Positions 9,287-18,184 of a stretch of 64,000 nt of DNA are shown here, piece after piece (the stretch's first letter is position 1; each line of letters opens with the position of its first letter). Below the pieces are notes generated by a model. The model did no database searches, had not been told where the DNA came from, and worked only from the letters and a program-made list of their open reading frames with translations. This DNA is from Deinococcus psychrotolerans. GTDB lineage: Bacteria > Deinococcota > Deinococci > Deinococcales > Deinococcaceae. Where the stretch lies: contig NZ_CP034183.1 in NCBI RefSeq assembly GCF_003860465.1, positions 946,501 through 1,010,500 of the forward strand, in the 5' to 3' direction. Both the position numbers and the translations under genes were made by a program.

Positions 9287-9343
9287 CAATATCGACGAAA
9301 AAAAGCCCGCGCTAGCACAGGTCTTCTCGTTTCTATTTCTGCC

Positions 9344-10222
9344 CTAGATACTGTCACTGTGGCTGTCAGACGACGCTTTGTACAGCGGAGCACTCGGTAG
9401 CAGCACCGAGCCGAGCTTGGCCTCCAACTCTTTTGACCAGGGCTGACCGTACTCTGAAATCTCAAACGCTTCAGCAAAGCGCACCCGAGCCGCGTGAGCT
9501 TCACCGTAACGGGTCGCCAGTTGCGGTCTCAGGCGCTCAGCCAGGCGCTGATCGGTCTCTAAATAGGTGCTTTGAAGCCAGGACTGCCGGGCCGCCGCAT
9601 CTGGCAAGACGGGCTCGACTTGGCCCGACGCGAAGGGCAACCATTCGTAGACCTGTGAAGCGTGGGCGTCCAGCATCTGAAGTTTTTGCTCAATCACTGA
9701 GCCGATGTCGATGACCAGATCCGGCTTAAAGGGTATGGGCCGCTGAAAATCGTCGTACAGGTAGCCGATCACCGGTTTTTGCCGGAGTGCGGGTGTAAGC
9801 GCCCGGATGTTAGGAACTTTGGTCAAATACGAGGCGTCCAAGACCAATTGTGCCGTAGCGCGGTGGTCGGGGTGGTAATCGCCCAGCCGGTGGGTCAAGA
9901 TCAAGTCGGGGGCAATGAGCCGGATGATGTCCACCAGCTCCCAACGGTTGGCAAGGTTGGGTTCGAGTTCGCCGTCGTGATGATCGAGCACAAGGTAATC
10001 AAGCTGCATCAGTTCGGCAACGGCACGCGTTTCGGCAAGTCGTCGCTGCGCCAGTGGGCCGCCGCCTTCACGGTGGTGCCCAGCGTCGCCGTTGGTCATG
10101 GAGACGAACGTGACTTGGTGTCCGGCTCGGCGGCACAGCGCCGCAAGTCCACCGGCACCAAATTCGCAGTCATCTGGATGCGCTCCGATTACAAGGAGGG
10201 AAAACGGAAAAAAATCAGACAT
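9344..10222 (-). CDS. PIG-L/LmbE family deacetylase
   Basis: The product of about 292 residues has the family signature AHPDDCEFGAGG near the N-terminus (zinc ligands His, Asp) and DYHPDH in the middle (third zinc ligand). Family members remove acetyl groups from N-acetylglucosamine-type substrates; one branch acts in bacillithiol or mycothiol synthesis. This protein is longer than typical bacillithiol enzymes, so its substrate is left open. A TTG precedes the ATG at 10222; the ATG is preferred. Its 3' end lies close to the right repeat of the element, so it is the first chromosomal gene after the insertion. Confidence 0.87.
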   Translation of the reverse strand: MSDFFPFSLLVIGAHPDDCEFGAGGLAALCRRAGHQVTFVSMTNGDAGHHREGGGPLAQRRLAETRAVAELMQLDYLVLDHHDGELEPNLANRWELVDIIRLIAPDLILTHRLGDYHPDHRATAQLVLDASYLTKVPNIRALTPALRQKPVIGYLYDDFQRPIPFKPDLVIDIGSVIEQKLQMLDAHASQVYEWLPFASGQVEPVLPDAAARQSWLQSTYLETDQRLAERLRPQLATRYGEAHAARVRFAEAFEISEYGQPWSKELEAKLGSVLLPSAPLYKASSDSHSDSI

Positions 10223-10411
10223 CAAGTTTGCTCATGGTTTAAGCTCCAAAACTAGAGAGCGACCCGGCTGGAATTAAAACGCCATAGGTTTCAGGGCTCT
10301 TCAGAGACTGATCTCATTTGGCCAAGCGTAAGACATCCACTTCTTGGTCACACCACCAAAATGATTGACGAGTAAAACTGCCCCTCCGCATTCGTCACTT
10401 GAATAAGTAAA

Positions 10412-10441
10412 GCGGCGATACCCTAGAAGAGGTATCGCCGC
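10412..10441 (-). terminator. terminator of the fasciclin-domain gene
   Basis: A perfect 11-bp stem (10412-10422 with 10431-10441) with an 8-nt loop just after the stop of the minus-strand gene. On that strand it is followed by TTTACTT. Confidence 0.8.
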
Positions 10442-10456
10442 TCAATGCATTCAAGT

Positions 10457-11821
10457 TTAGGGAAGTTTCAAGTCAGGCGGAATCAGGACACTGTCAATGA
10501 CATGCACCACGCCGTTGCTAGCTTTCATATCCACAGCCGTAACGGTGGCGTCGTTGATCTTGACGTTGTTGCCGTCTTTGGTCACGTTGAGGCTCTGGCC
10601 TTCAGCGCTGGCAAGTTGAGTGGAGCCGGTCACTTGTTCGCCGGTCAGGTTGCCTGCAACCACGTGGTAGAGCAGGACTTGCTTAAGGAGCTCCGGATCC
10701 GAGGCGATTTTGGCCAAGGTATCGGGATCGACTTTAGCAAAGGCCTCGTCGGTGGGCGCAAACAAGGTGTAGGTGCCGCCCATCAGCGTTTCGGTGAGGT
10801 CTGCGTCACTCAGCAAGGAGCGCAGGGTGCCGAAGCGGTCGTCATTGACAATCACATCATAAATGGTGTTGTCGCCCATGCTGGTGTCGGACATGGTGGC
10901 GTCCGCCGCCGTGTCGACCGTGGTCGTATCAGCCATAGTTGTATCAGCCGTGGCCGTATCCGCCGCAGCGGTCTCAGTGGTGGCAGCCGCCGTATCAGCA
11001 GCAGCAGTGTCAGTAGCCGCCGTATCCGTGGCGACGGTGGTGTCCACGCTCATCTCGCCGCTGTCTACAGGCATAGGCATGGTCAGCGGCGTGGCGGGGA
11101 TAGAGCTGGGCGTCGCGGCTGCGGGAGCCTGAGCCATCTCAGCGGGCATCGCATCTGCAGGAGCAGCAGCATCCGACATTCCAGTATCCGTGGACGCGGC
11201 GTCGTCTGCCATGCCGTTATCGCTGGTCATGGTGTCGTCTGTGGCTGCGGGCGCTGGGGCCGGAGTCGCCGCCACTGCTGGCGCGGCGGGCTTCATAGCC
11301 GTCATCGGCGGCAGCAACACGGTGTCCACCACATGAATCACGCCGTTGCAAGCGGGCACGTCAGCCTGCACCACATTCGCGCCGTTGACCATCACTTTGC
11401 TGCCCATCATCTGGACGCTGAGGGTAGCGCCCTGCGCGGTTTTGATGCTCTTGAGGTTCATGACCTGTTTGGCATTCACCTTGCCCGGCACCACGTGGTA
11501 AAGCAGCACCGACTTGAGCAGCGCCGGGTCATTGAGAACGCCCGACAGCACGTCGCTGGGGAGTTTATTGAACGCCGCGTCGGTGGGCGCAAACACCGTG
11601 TACTGCCCGCTCTTGAGGGTGTCCACCAAGCCTGCGGCTTGCAGCGCGACCAGCAGGGTGCTGAACTGGGCGTTGTTGGCCACTGTATCGGCAATGCTCA
11701 TGCACTTGGCAGCGGGCATCGCGGTGGGTTTGGTGGTGGGCTTGGCTCCGGCTCCGCCCGCAGACGCGGCAGAAGCAGCCATCAAGCCGCACGACAGCAA
11801 AACGATCATCTTTCTATGCAT
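10457..11821 (-). CDS. secreted protein with two fasciclin (FAS1) domains
   Basis: A 454-residue product with a signal peptide (MHRKMIVLLSCGLMAASAASA). Two FAS1 domains lie at about residues 40-175 and 315-450; each shows the H1 box (YTVFAPTDAAF or YTLFAPTDEAF) and the H2 box (LLYHVV, then GVIHVVD or GVVHVID). FAS1 domains mediate adhesion or ligand binding at cell surfaces. The ~140-residue linker is low complexity, dominated by Thr, Ala, Asp and Met in short repeating units. The ATG at 11821 is preferred over one 10 codons upstream because GAGGTGAATAAG precedes it. It is followed by a strong terminator. Confidence 0.9.
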   Translation of the reverse strand: MHRKMIVLLSCGLMAASAASAGGAGAKPTTKPTAMPAAKCMSIADTVANNAQFSTLLVALQAAGLVDTLKSGQYTVFAPTDAAFNKLPSDVLSGVLNDPALLKSVLLYHVVPGKVNAKQVMNLKSIKTAQGATLSVQMMGSKVMVNGANVVQADVPACNGVIHVVDTVLLPPMTAMKPAAPAVAATPAPAPAATDDTMTSDNGMADDAASTDTGMSDAAAPADAMPAEMAQAPAAATPSSIPATPLTMPMPVDSGEMSVDTTVATDTAATDTAAADTAAATTETAAADTATADTTMADTTTVDTAADATMSDTSMGDNTIYDVIVNDDRFGTLRSLLSDADLTETLMGGTYTLFAPTDEAFAKVDPDTLAKIASDPELLKQVLLYHVVAGNLTGEQVTGSTQLASAEGQSLNVTKDGNNVKINDATVTAVDMKASNGVVHVIDSVLIPPDLKLP

Positions 11822-11958
11822 CTTATTCACCTCTAAACGTAAATTTAACAATCCTAACCAACACTACGTTCTAAGTCGAAAGCGCGTTGGCGGAATGGGA
11901 ATAGGATACCTTAGCAAAACTTCATTTCTATTTGGGTTAAATCTCACTCTTTACTCAC

Positions 11959-12177
11959 TTATCGGTGCGGGCGTCCCCAAGCACTGGTCAGAATATAAGC
12001 GAGCCCACCCAAAACGCCGGCCGTCAGCGCGAAACGCAGCACACCGAGCAGCAGCGAAGCGGTGGTGGTCAGGACTTGGCCGAGTCCCGATACCAACTCG
12101 CCCAGCAACCACAGCGCCGTCAAGCTCAGGAGCGCGGCGAGAACAAGGCCCAGTACCGCCAGCAGCAAACGAATCAT
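11959..12177 (-). CDS. small membrane protein of unknown function
   Basis: A 72-residue, almost wholly hydrophobic product with two transmembrane segments at about residues 2-27 and 40-62, ending in a basic tail (WGRPHR). The ATG at 12177 follows an in-frame GTG. No family is recognised. Genes of this size and character are often missed; codon bias toward G/C at third positions matches its neighbours. Confidence 0.55.
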   Translation of the reverse strand: MIRLLLAVLGLVLAALLSLTALWLLGELVSGLGQVLTTTASLLLGVLRFALTAGVLGGLAYILTSAWGRPHR

Positions 12178-12254
12178 CACACGCAGTGTAGAGCGAAGTT
12201 GACGTCACACCGTAAATGTAAAGCGTCGCCAGCGCCACACCGCTTGTCTGCCGC

Positions 12255-12878
12255 TCAGTCCGGCAGCACTTTGCCGAGCGCCCAGATGCTCAAGCCCAGC
12301 GCTGCGCCGTAACTGAGATGTGCGCCGAGGCGGTTGAGATGTCCGCGCACATCGCTGCTGGCCGGGCCGTCTTGCAAGCCGAGAAACGGCACCAAAGTCT
12401 CGTCTACGGCGATCCACAGTGCCGCGCCGAACAAGCTGCCACTGAGGGGGTTCGCGCCGCGCTGGGCGGTCAGTGCGCCGTAGAGTGCGCCGCTGCCCGC
12501 GCCCATCCCCCAATGCACCGCTTCACTCAGAGAAGCGCGGGCATCTCGGCTGGGGGTTTTGTGGGCAATCAGCTCGTAAGCAAAGCGGCCCAGCGCCGCC
12601 GTCGGGCTTTCGCCGTTTTGGTGTTGCTGGCCCAGCGGCGAAATGACGCTTTGGTCGGGTTGCGGCTTTTGTTTGTCCGCGCCGGCTTGGGGCGGCTGCA
12701 CCAGCGGAGCGATTTTCGTCCAGTATTGACCCATCGCCAGCGTGCCGACCAAGCTGCCAGCCAGGCCCAGCAGCGCTCCCCGGTACGCGGGCGAGGGCTG
12801 AGAAGACAGCTCGATCAAACCGAAGCGGCGCAGCAAATGGGTGGTCAGTGAAGTCTTAGAGCGCGGAGTCCGGGTCAT
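12255..12878 (-). CDS. membrane-associated protein of unknown function
   Basis: The 207-residue product has a hydrophobic segment at about 35-52, a polar linker, and a second half with Gly/Ala-rich hydrophobic stretches (GMGAGSGALYGAL, GAALWIAVDETLVPFLGL, LSYGAALGLSIWAL). It is reminiscent of YagU/DUF1440-like inner-membrane proteins, but this is a weak resemblance. The ATG at 12878 has a TTTACT box 7 nt upstream, consistent with a leaderless transcript. Confidence 0.7.
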   Translation of the reverse strand: MTRTPRSKTSLTTHLLRRFGLIELSSQPSPAYRGALLGLAGSLVGTLAMGQYWTKIAPLVQPPQAGADKQKPQPDQSVISPLGQQHQNGESPTAALGRFAYELIAHKTPSRDARASLSEAVHWGMGAGSGALYGALTAQRGANPLSGSLFGAALWIAVDETLVPFLGLQDGPASSDVRGHLNRLGAHLSYGAALGLSIWALGKVLPD

Positions 12879-12885
12879 GCTCCAA

Positions 12886-12891
12886 AGTAAA
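12886..12891 (-). promoter_or_regulatory. leaderless -10 box (TTTACT)
   Basis: Lies 7 nt before the ATG at 12878 on the minus strand, so transcription would begin at or next to the start codon. Confidence 0.45.
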
Positions 12892-12950
12892 CCGCTGCAA
12901 CCCTCGGGGCGCGGCAGATAAAGGCTTGCTGAATGCTCAGCGGGCAGGAT

Positions 12951-14183
12951 TTAGCGCCCAGAAGAAGTTGGCTCGTCAGCGGCGGGCGGGTTTTTCTCGA
13001 GACCGTTCTGGTTCCAGACTTGCTGCGCCCGCGCTTTTTGACGGGTGGATAAAGTTCTGACCGGTTCCCTGCCTGACCCAAGCAGCCCGGTAAGCCGCAG
13101 CAGCCCCAGCACCAGCACCGAAGGCAGGGCCAGCACCGACAGCGCCGCGCTGCCCGCTGCACGGCCCAGCGGCGGCGGCCTGAGCGGCAGCGGCGGACGC
13201 GGCGCGTGGTGCGGCGGATGTATCGGGCGGCGCTCATGCAAGCCCAGTGCGGCGGCTTTGGCGGTGCTGGCCCTGCCCTGTACGCCCGCGAGTTGTTCTT
13301 TTTCGCCGGGGCGCTGGCTGTAAACCCAAGTGACTTCCGCGCCAAAAAAGATCACCATGCTGGAAAAGTAAATCCACAGCAGCACCACGAACAAGGTGCT
13401 GGCCGCGCCGTAAACGCTGCCGGGGGTGGCGCGGGCAAAATACACCCCAATCGCCGCCTGCGACAGCACGAACAGCACCGCCGTGATGGCCCCGCCGGTC
13501 CAGACCTGCCGCCACTTGAGATTCACGGCAGGCAGCCATTTGAAAGTGGCGGCAAAGACCGGCGTAAAAAACACCATCGCCAGCAAGCCGGTGCCCAGCC
13601 GCGCAAAGTTGGCTCCTTGCCCCACCGTGTCGCCGATCTGCTTGGTGAGGGCGGTCAGGTAGGTGTTGCCCGCAATGAACACCACCACCAACGCCCCGAA
13701 CACCAGCACCATTAAAAAGCCGATCAAGCGGGTGCGGATCATGCCAAGAATTCCCGGCGCGGGCTTGACGTCCCACAAGGCATTGAGTGCGCCTTGAAGT
13801 TGCAAGAACAAGCCGGTGGACGTGAGAAATAAAGTGGCGAGGCCGGTGAAAATTGCCAGGGTGTTGGCACTGGGATTGTCAAATTGGTCGCTGATATTCT
13901 TAACGAACGATCCCACAAACTGAGAGATATTCTTGGACGTTTCCGGGTCGCCGCTGCTGCCCAGAGCATTTTGCACCACGTCGGTAAGCTGCTGGGTAAT
14001 GGCGGCGCGGTCTTGGCCTTGAAAGACGATCCCGGCCACCGTGACGATCAGGAACAAAATCGGCCCAACCGAAGAAATGGCGTAGTAAGCCAGAGCGGCG
14101 GCCAGGCGCGGCGCGTTGTCTTGGTTAAAAGCGCTCACCGCGTCTTTGAGCAGCTCGAATAGGGTTTTTAGCTTGGGATTCAT
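12951..14183 (-). CDS. YihY/BrkB family membrane protein
   Basis: The 410-residue product has about six transmembrane helices and the family features: LAAALAYYAISSVGPILFL early, GALNALWDVKP in the middle, and ASTLFVVLLWIYFSSMVIFFGAEVT near the end of the membrane domain (written here as separate motifs). The last ~90 residues form an unusual Pro/Arg-rich cytoplasmic tail with a further hydrophobic patch. The family is widespread in the bacterial inner membrane; its function is unsettled despite the old name ribonuclease BN. The ATG at 14183 has CATACT 7 nt upstream and is preferred over the upstream start at 14234. Confidence 0.87.
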   Translation of the reverse strand: MNPKLKTLFELLKDAVSAFNQDNAPRLAAALAYYAISSVGPILFLIVTVAGIVFQGQDRAAITQQLTDVVQNALGSSGDPETSKNISQFVGSFVKNISDQFDNPSANTLAIFTGLATLFLTSTGLFLQLQGALNALWDVKPAPGILGMIRTRLIGFLMVLVFGALVVVFIAGNTYLTALTKQIGDTVGQGANFARLGTGLLAMVFFTPVFAATFKWLPAVNLKWRQVWTGGAITAVLFVLSQAAIGVYFARATPGSVYGAASTLFVVLLWIYFSSMVIFFGAEVTWVYSQRPGEKEQLAGVQGRASTAKAAALGLHERRPIHPPHHAPRPPLPLRPPPLGRAAGSAALSVLALPSVLVLGLLRLTGLLGSGREPVRTLSTRQKARAQQVWNQNGLEKNPPAADEPTSSGR

Positions 14184-14190
14184 CCCCCAC

Positions 14191-14196
14191 AGTATG
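14191..14196 (-). promoter_or_regulatory. leaderless -10 box (CATACT) of the YihY gene
   Basis: Lies 7 nt before the ATG at 14183; it supports that start over the longer frame. Confidence 0.45.
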
Positions 14197-14339
14197 AAAG
14201 CTGAAGCGGCGTGCTGCCTAGCAGGGCGGGGCAAGCGCCTCCTTTATCTGCCGCCGCCGCTTACAGTTTTGTTTTGCTGCCCCTTGCTCTTTATGGTGTC
14301 GCCACCCGCTGTTTTGCCGCTCCCCCTGCGCCCACCTGC

Positions 14340-14345
14340 TAGACT
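14340..14345 (+). promoter_or_regulatory. -10 box TAGACT of rnhA
   Basis: TAGACT ends 10 nt before the ATG at 14356, giving a transcript with almost no 5' leader. Confidence 0.55.
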
Positions 14346-14355
14346 CACGCCCCTG

Positions 14356-14919
14356 ATGACCCGCAAGTTTTCTTCTGCCCGCTCTCCGGTTCAAAAAGCG
14401 GCGGCCAAGCAGGCCCAAGCCGTCCGCGACCAATTGCCACTCCAGGCCTGCATTCAGCCCAACGTTCCGGTGGCCGGCAACGCCGTGACGCTTTACAGTG
14501 ACGGAGCCTGCGACACCCAGGCCGGGCACGGCGGCTGGGCCACCTTACTCAAGTACGGTGAGCACACCACCGAGCTGTGCGGCCACGCCGGGGGCACCAC
14601 CAACAACCGCATGGAACTCACCGGCCTCTTGGAAGGCCTGAAGGCACTCAAGCGGCCTTGTCAGGTGCGGGTGGTGACCGACAGCCAGTACCTGCGCAAA
14701 GCCTTTACCGACGCTTGGATTCTCAAGTGGCAGCGCAACGGCTGGAGAACAGCCGGCGGCGATCCGGTGAAAAATCAGGATTTGTGGGAAGAACTCGTGG
14801 AGCAGGCCCACAAGCACGCCCTGACGTTCGTTTGGGTCAAAGGGCACGCGGGCCACGCCGAAAACGACCGGGTCGACGAGCTGGCGGTGGCCGAGCGCAA
14901 GAAACTGCGCCTCGCTTAA
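14356..14919 (+). CDS. rnhA: ribonuclease HI
   Basis: A 187-residue product. After an N-terminal extension of about 43 residues rich in Lys, Ala and Gln, the RNase H fold begins. The four metal-binding acidic residues are visible: Asp49 in YSDGACD, Glu87 in RMELTGLLEGL, Asp in VTDSQYLRKA, and Asp in NDRVDELA. It degrades RNA in RNA-DNA hybrids during replication and R-loop removal. The usual family length is about 155, so the extension is extra; it is not an obvious hybrid-binding domain. The start at 14356 is chosen from the TAGACT box; the same frame is open for 80 codons further upstream. Confidence 0.92.
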   Translation: MTRKFSSARSPVQKAAAKQAQAVRDQLPLQACIQPNVPVAGNAVTLYSDGACDTQAGHGGWATLLKYGEHTTELCGHAGGTTNNRMELTGLLEGLKALKRPCQVRVVTDSQYLRKAFTDAWILKWQRNGWRTAGGDPVKNQDLWEELVEQAHKHALTFVWVKGHAGHAENDRVDELAVAERKKLRLA

Positions 14920-14999
14920 GGTGTAGGTTCTACGGAGTGAGCGCAGCACCGAATGTCAGGCCGCTCGACCCGCATCAGACAGCCTTCATGCTGGCCGCT

Positions 15000-15005
15000 T
15001 ACCCT
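15000..15005 (+). promoter_or_regulatory. leaderless -10 box (TACCCT)
   Basis: Lies 7 nt before the ATG at 15013 and fits the TANNNT pattern seen at many starts in the window. Confidence 0.4.
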
Positions 15006-15012
15006 GAGCCGT

Positions 15013-15465
15013 ATGAACCTTCTTCCCCGTTTTGCTGTGGTTGCCGCCCTTACGTTGGGCGCGGCCAGCTTTGCCCCCGCCCAAGCCGCCGTGCTGTGGG
15101 CTGGAGCCGATTTGAGAACCAACGGCTTAGACGCCCACGTGGGCAGCGCCCTCCTGCCGATTCCGTTTATCGGCACGGTGGGCATTGAAGCGGGCGCGGC
15201 GACCAGCAGCGCGGCGGGCGGCCTGAGCGAAGTGCGGGCGGGCGGCACCCTGCGCGACCTCAATTTGCCGTTCACCGGCACCGACGCCTTCCTGAGCGGC
15301 GGGCTGGCTTATCACACGGCTGGCAACACCAATTCTGGCGTGGGCATTTATTTGGAAGGCGGCCTGCGCGGGCCGTTGGTGGGGCCACTCGGTTGGCGGG
15401 CCAGCGTCAAAACCGACACCAAGTCGGGCTTGAGCGCCGGCGCGGGGTTAGAAGTTCGGTTTTAA
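15013..15465 (+). CDS. small secreted protein, possible outer-membrane beta-barrel
   Basis: The 150-residue product has a signal peptide with an AQAA cleavage region near residue 25. The mature part alternates short Gly-rich strands (GGLSEVRAGGTL, SGVGIYLEGGL, LSAGAGLEVRF) and ends in Phe, the usual last residue of outer-membrane barrel proteins. Its size fits a small barrel of eight strands or fewer. The Deinococcus envelope has an outer membrane, so the location is plausible. The function is unknown. It lies between rnhA and a cell-wall amidase on the same strand. Confidence 0.7.
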   Translation: MNLLPRFAVVAALTLGAASFAPAQAAVLWAGADLRTNGLDAHVGSALLPIPFIGTVGIEAGAATSSAAGGLSEVRAGGTLRDLNLPFTGTDAFLSGGLAYHTAGNTNSGVGIYLEGGLRGPLVGPLGWRASVKTDTKSGLSAGAGLEVRF

Positions 15466-15551
15466 GCAGGCGGGTCGTGAACAGGTTGCTGGAAATGGGA
15501 AGGGATCAACCGCCAACGAGCACAGCTCAGCTTGCCCTTAAAAGCAGACGC

Positions 15552-15557
15552 TAAGGT
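15552..15557 (+). promoter_or_regulatory. leaderless -10 box (TAAGGT) of the amidase gene
   Basis: Lies 7 nt before the ATG at 15565. Confidence 0.4.
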
Positions 15558-15564
15558 AGCGGCC

Positions 15565-17541
15565 ATGCGCCTTTGCTGCGGTTTTGCTCTGACTTTGACC
15601 CTCTTTTCCAGTGCTCACGCCGCCGCGCCTGAAATCGTGGTGGCGTATCCACCGGCCAACTCGAATGTGCCGTATGACCACGTGATTTTTGAAGGTCACG
15701 TCAGCCCCAGCGCCAGCTTGAGCGTCAATGGGCGGGCGCTGAATGTCGGCGCAGACGGCCTATTCATGGAATGGCTGCCGCTGAGCGCCGGCAAGAACGC
15801 CCTCAAATTGGTCAGCACACTCGGCAGCCAAAGCCGCGCCGTGATGTTCAATGTCACATTCAGCCCGCCCCGCGCCCTGAGTGCCAGACCGACCGCCATC
15901 AAAGCCGGCACGCTCAGCCCCGCTCAGCCGCTGACGCTGTATACCCGCGTGCCGCTTGAAGGGCGCAGCTTGGCGGTGGGCTTTCAGGGCTCGCCGGGCG
16001 GCAAAGCCAGCGTGACCGTGAGTGGCTGGGGGACTTTTCGCCTCACCGAGCAAGCCGCCAGCGCCCGCCCACCCAGAGCCGCCGGCTGGTATCAGACCAC
16101 CTTGACTTTGCCGGAAAACTTGGCGCTCAGCGCTGCCGCAATCAAAGTGAGCTTGACCGGCACAGACGGCAAAACCGTGACGGCCACCGCCAGTGGCAAA
16201 GTGACCTCCAACCCCAGCGGCGCGGCGCGGGTGGCCGAAGTGAGCGCGGCGGACGTCGGCCTGGGCGTCAATCCCAGCACCAGCGCTTTTGCCACCGGCC
16301 CTGAGGCCACCGATCTACTGTTTCCCAAGCAGGGCCAGCGGCTGAGTGTTCTGGGCAATTTGGGTGAAGACTACCTGGTGCAGGGGCCGGGCGGCCTGGC
16401 CACCGCGCTCAAATCGGTCTTGACGCTGTTGCCCATCGGCACGCCGCCGCCGCAAGCCGCCGCAGGCACGCCGCAACTGCTCGATTTGCCGGATGAGTGG
16501 CAAATTCGGCTACCGATTGCCCAGCGCACGCCCCTGAGCCTGGAGGAAACTTCGGTTGGCTCCAACGCGGGCCTGACCCTGACGCTCGCCAGCGCCAGCT
16601 TGCCTGCTGGAAGGCTCGCCGCCGCCAACGCGCCGGAACTGAGTTGGATGCCGAGCGGTTCAGCACTGCAACTGAGCGTCAGGCTGCCGCAAGTTCAAAA
16701 TTGGGGCTACTTTGTCAGCTATCAGCAAGGCGCACTGATCTTGCACCTGCGCAAAGCGCCCAGCCTCGATGTTGCCCAGCCGCTCAAAGGCCGAGTGATT
16801 TTGATCGACCCCGGACACGGCGGCTCGGAACTCGGCGGCGCGGGCAGCTTGGGTGAGCCGGAAAAAAACATCACACTGCCGATTGCGGCGCGGGTGGCAG
16901 ACCTGCTGCGGGCGCAGGGAGCCGACGCCCGGTTGACCCGTGACCGTGACGTGCGGGTGGCGCTGTATGACCGCCCGCTGCTAGCCGAAACCCTCAAGGC
17001 CGATTTGCTGATCAGCATTCACGCCAACGCCCTACCAGACGGCGTTGATCCTCGGCAGCGGCGCGGCCTGGAACTCTACAGTTTTCACCCGATGACCTGG
17101 GGGCTGGCCAGCGCTTTGCTGCGGAGTATCCCGCGCTCCGCGCCACAACTGCGCACCAGCGCTCTGCCGCCGCTGAGCGTGCCGGGCCTGCGGGTCAGCA
17201 GTTTGGCCCTGACCCGCCCGACTTCGCAGCGCAGTTTGCTGATCGAAATGGCTTACCTAACCCAAGCGGATGATTTGAGGCTGCTGATGAGCGGTGCGGG
17301 CCGCGAGGCTTTGGCGCAGGGCATCGCGCAGGGCATTGCCGACGATTACGCGCAGCAAGCCCAGTATCAAATTCAGCGCCAGAGCGCTCAGCCCACGCCC
17401 ACCGCTCCCCAGCCGTTTCCCGAACTGACACCGTTGCCCCGTGCGCCGCAGCCGGACGCGCCGCTGGTGCCGTTGCCCGCGCCCAGCCTTCCAGCGACGC
17501 CCATTCCGGTTTTGCCTCCCCCGCCCATCTCAGAGCCTTAA
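15565..17541 (+). CDS. secreted N-acetylmuramoyl-L-alanine amidase
   Basis: The 658-residue product has a signal peptide (LCCGFALTLTLFSSAHAA). The N-terminal ~400 residues are extended beta-rich modules likely to bind the cell wall or septum. The Amidase_3 domain occupies about residues 405-605: the zinc ligands are His in DPGHGG, Glu in GEPEKNI and His in SIHAN, and the catalytic Glu is in LLIEMAYL. The C-terminus is a Pro-rich tail. The enzyme cleaves the bond between MurNAc and the stem peptide during daughter-cell separation. It is followed at a short distance by a secreted BsuPI-domain protein on the same strand. Confidence 0.9.
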   Translation: MRLCCGFALTLTLFSSAHAAAPEIVVAYPPANSNVPYDHVIFEGHVSPSASLSVNGRALNVGADGLFMEWLPLSAGKNALKLVSTLGSQSRAVMFNVTFSPPRALSARPTAIKAGTLSPAQPLTLYTRVPLEGRSLAVGFQGSPGGKASVTVSGWGTFRLTEQAASARPPRAAGWYQTTLTLPENLALSAAAIKVSLTGTDGKTVTATASGKVTSNPSGAARVAEVSAADVGLGVNPSTSAFATGPEATDLLFPKQGQRLSVLGNLGEDYLVQGPGGLATALKSVLTLLPIGTPPPQAAAGTPQLLDLPDEWQIRLPIAQRTPLSLEETSVGSNAGLTLTLASASLPAGRLAAANAPELSWMPSGSALQLSVRLPQVQNWGYFVSYQQGALILHLRKAPSLDVAQPLKGRVILIDPGHGGSELGGAGSLGEPEKNITLPIAARVADLLRAQGADARLTRDRDVRVALYDRPLLAETLKADLLISIHANALPDGVDPRQRRGLELYSFHPMTWGLASALLRSIPRSAPQLRTSALPPLSVPGLRVSSLALTRPTSQRSLLIEMAYLTQADDLRLLMSGAGREALAQGIAQGIADDYAQQAQYQIQRQSAQPTPTAPQPFPELTPLPRAPQPDAPLVPLPAPSLPATPIPVLPPPPISEP

Positions 17542-17573
17542 GCGCTCATCAGCGCCTGGTCACCCCCGTCATT

Positions 17574-17579
17574 TAGACT
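17574..17579 (+). promoter_or_regulatory. leaderless -10 box TAGACT
   Basis: Lies 7 nt before the ATG at 17587. Confidence 0.55.
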
Positions 17580-17586
17580 GAGCGGC

Positions 17587-18141
17587 ATGAACAAATTGTT
17601 GCCCCTTTTACTCTTGGGCCTTCTGTCACTGCCCGCTGCGGCGCAGAGCACCTTGCCCGAAATTCCGCCCGTTGGCAGCCAGCCTGCGGTGCCGCTGTCC
17701 ACCTCGGCCCCAACCCTGCCAGACACCAATAACATGGCCGCGCGGGCGGTCAGGTCAATGGAAGGGGTCAGCGCCATCTTACAGATTCCGCGCACGGTGG
17801 GCACTGAATTCAGCATCAGCCTGACGCTGAAAAACGGCCAGCTCTCACCGATGAATTTCAGTGCCGGACGCGACAGCGATCAAAACTGTGCGGCAGTTCC
17901 CAGCATCCGGGTGCTGCAAGTCGGCACGCGGGAAGTGGTCTATCCGACCGGCGATAAGCGCATTTGCACGCAGGAAATGGTTGAACGCACCGCAGCGGCT
18001 GGCGGCAGCGCCACCTTTGAGCGCACCCTCAAGCTGCCAGCGGGCGAGTACATGGTGGAAGGCTGGTTTCAGGGGTTCGCCGGAGAGCCGGAACAAACCG
18101 CTAAAATCAGCGCCCAGCCGGTTCGTATCTCGGTGAAATAA
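17587..18141 (+). CDS. secreted BsuPI-domain protein
   Basis: The 184-residue product has a signal peptide (LLLLGLLSLPAAAQ). After a Pro-rich spacer a domain of about 115 residues begins around residue 60. Its features (SISLTLKNGQLSPMNF, the variable strand RVLQVGTREVVY, and FERTLKLPAGEYMVEGWF) match the BsuPI-type proteinase-inhibitor-like immunoglobulin fold. Proteins of this group occur in bacterial envelopes; inhibition of a protease has been shown for the namesake only. The gene directly follows the amidase. Confidence 0.75.
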   Translation: MNKLLPLLLLGLLSLPAAAQSTLPEIPPVGSQPAVPLSTSAPTLPDTNNMAARAVRSMEGVSAILQIPRTVGTEFSISLTLKNGQLSPMNFSAGRDSDQNCAAVPSIRVLQVGTREVVYPTGDKRICTQEMVERTAAAGGSATFERTLKLPAGEYMVEGWFQGFAGEPEQTAKISAQPVRISVK

Positions 18142-18184
18142 GCCAGTTGGCGGAGTGGATGCATTTAGACCGCACACTGGTTGC

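Noticed and set aside
10445..11836. A 463-codon plus-strand frame opposite the FAS1 gene
   Set aside because: It mirrors the low-complexity repeats and FAS1 domains of the minus strand, has His/Arg/Gly-rich nonsense composition and no start signal.
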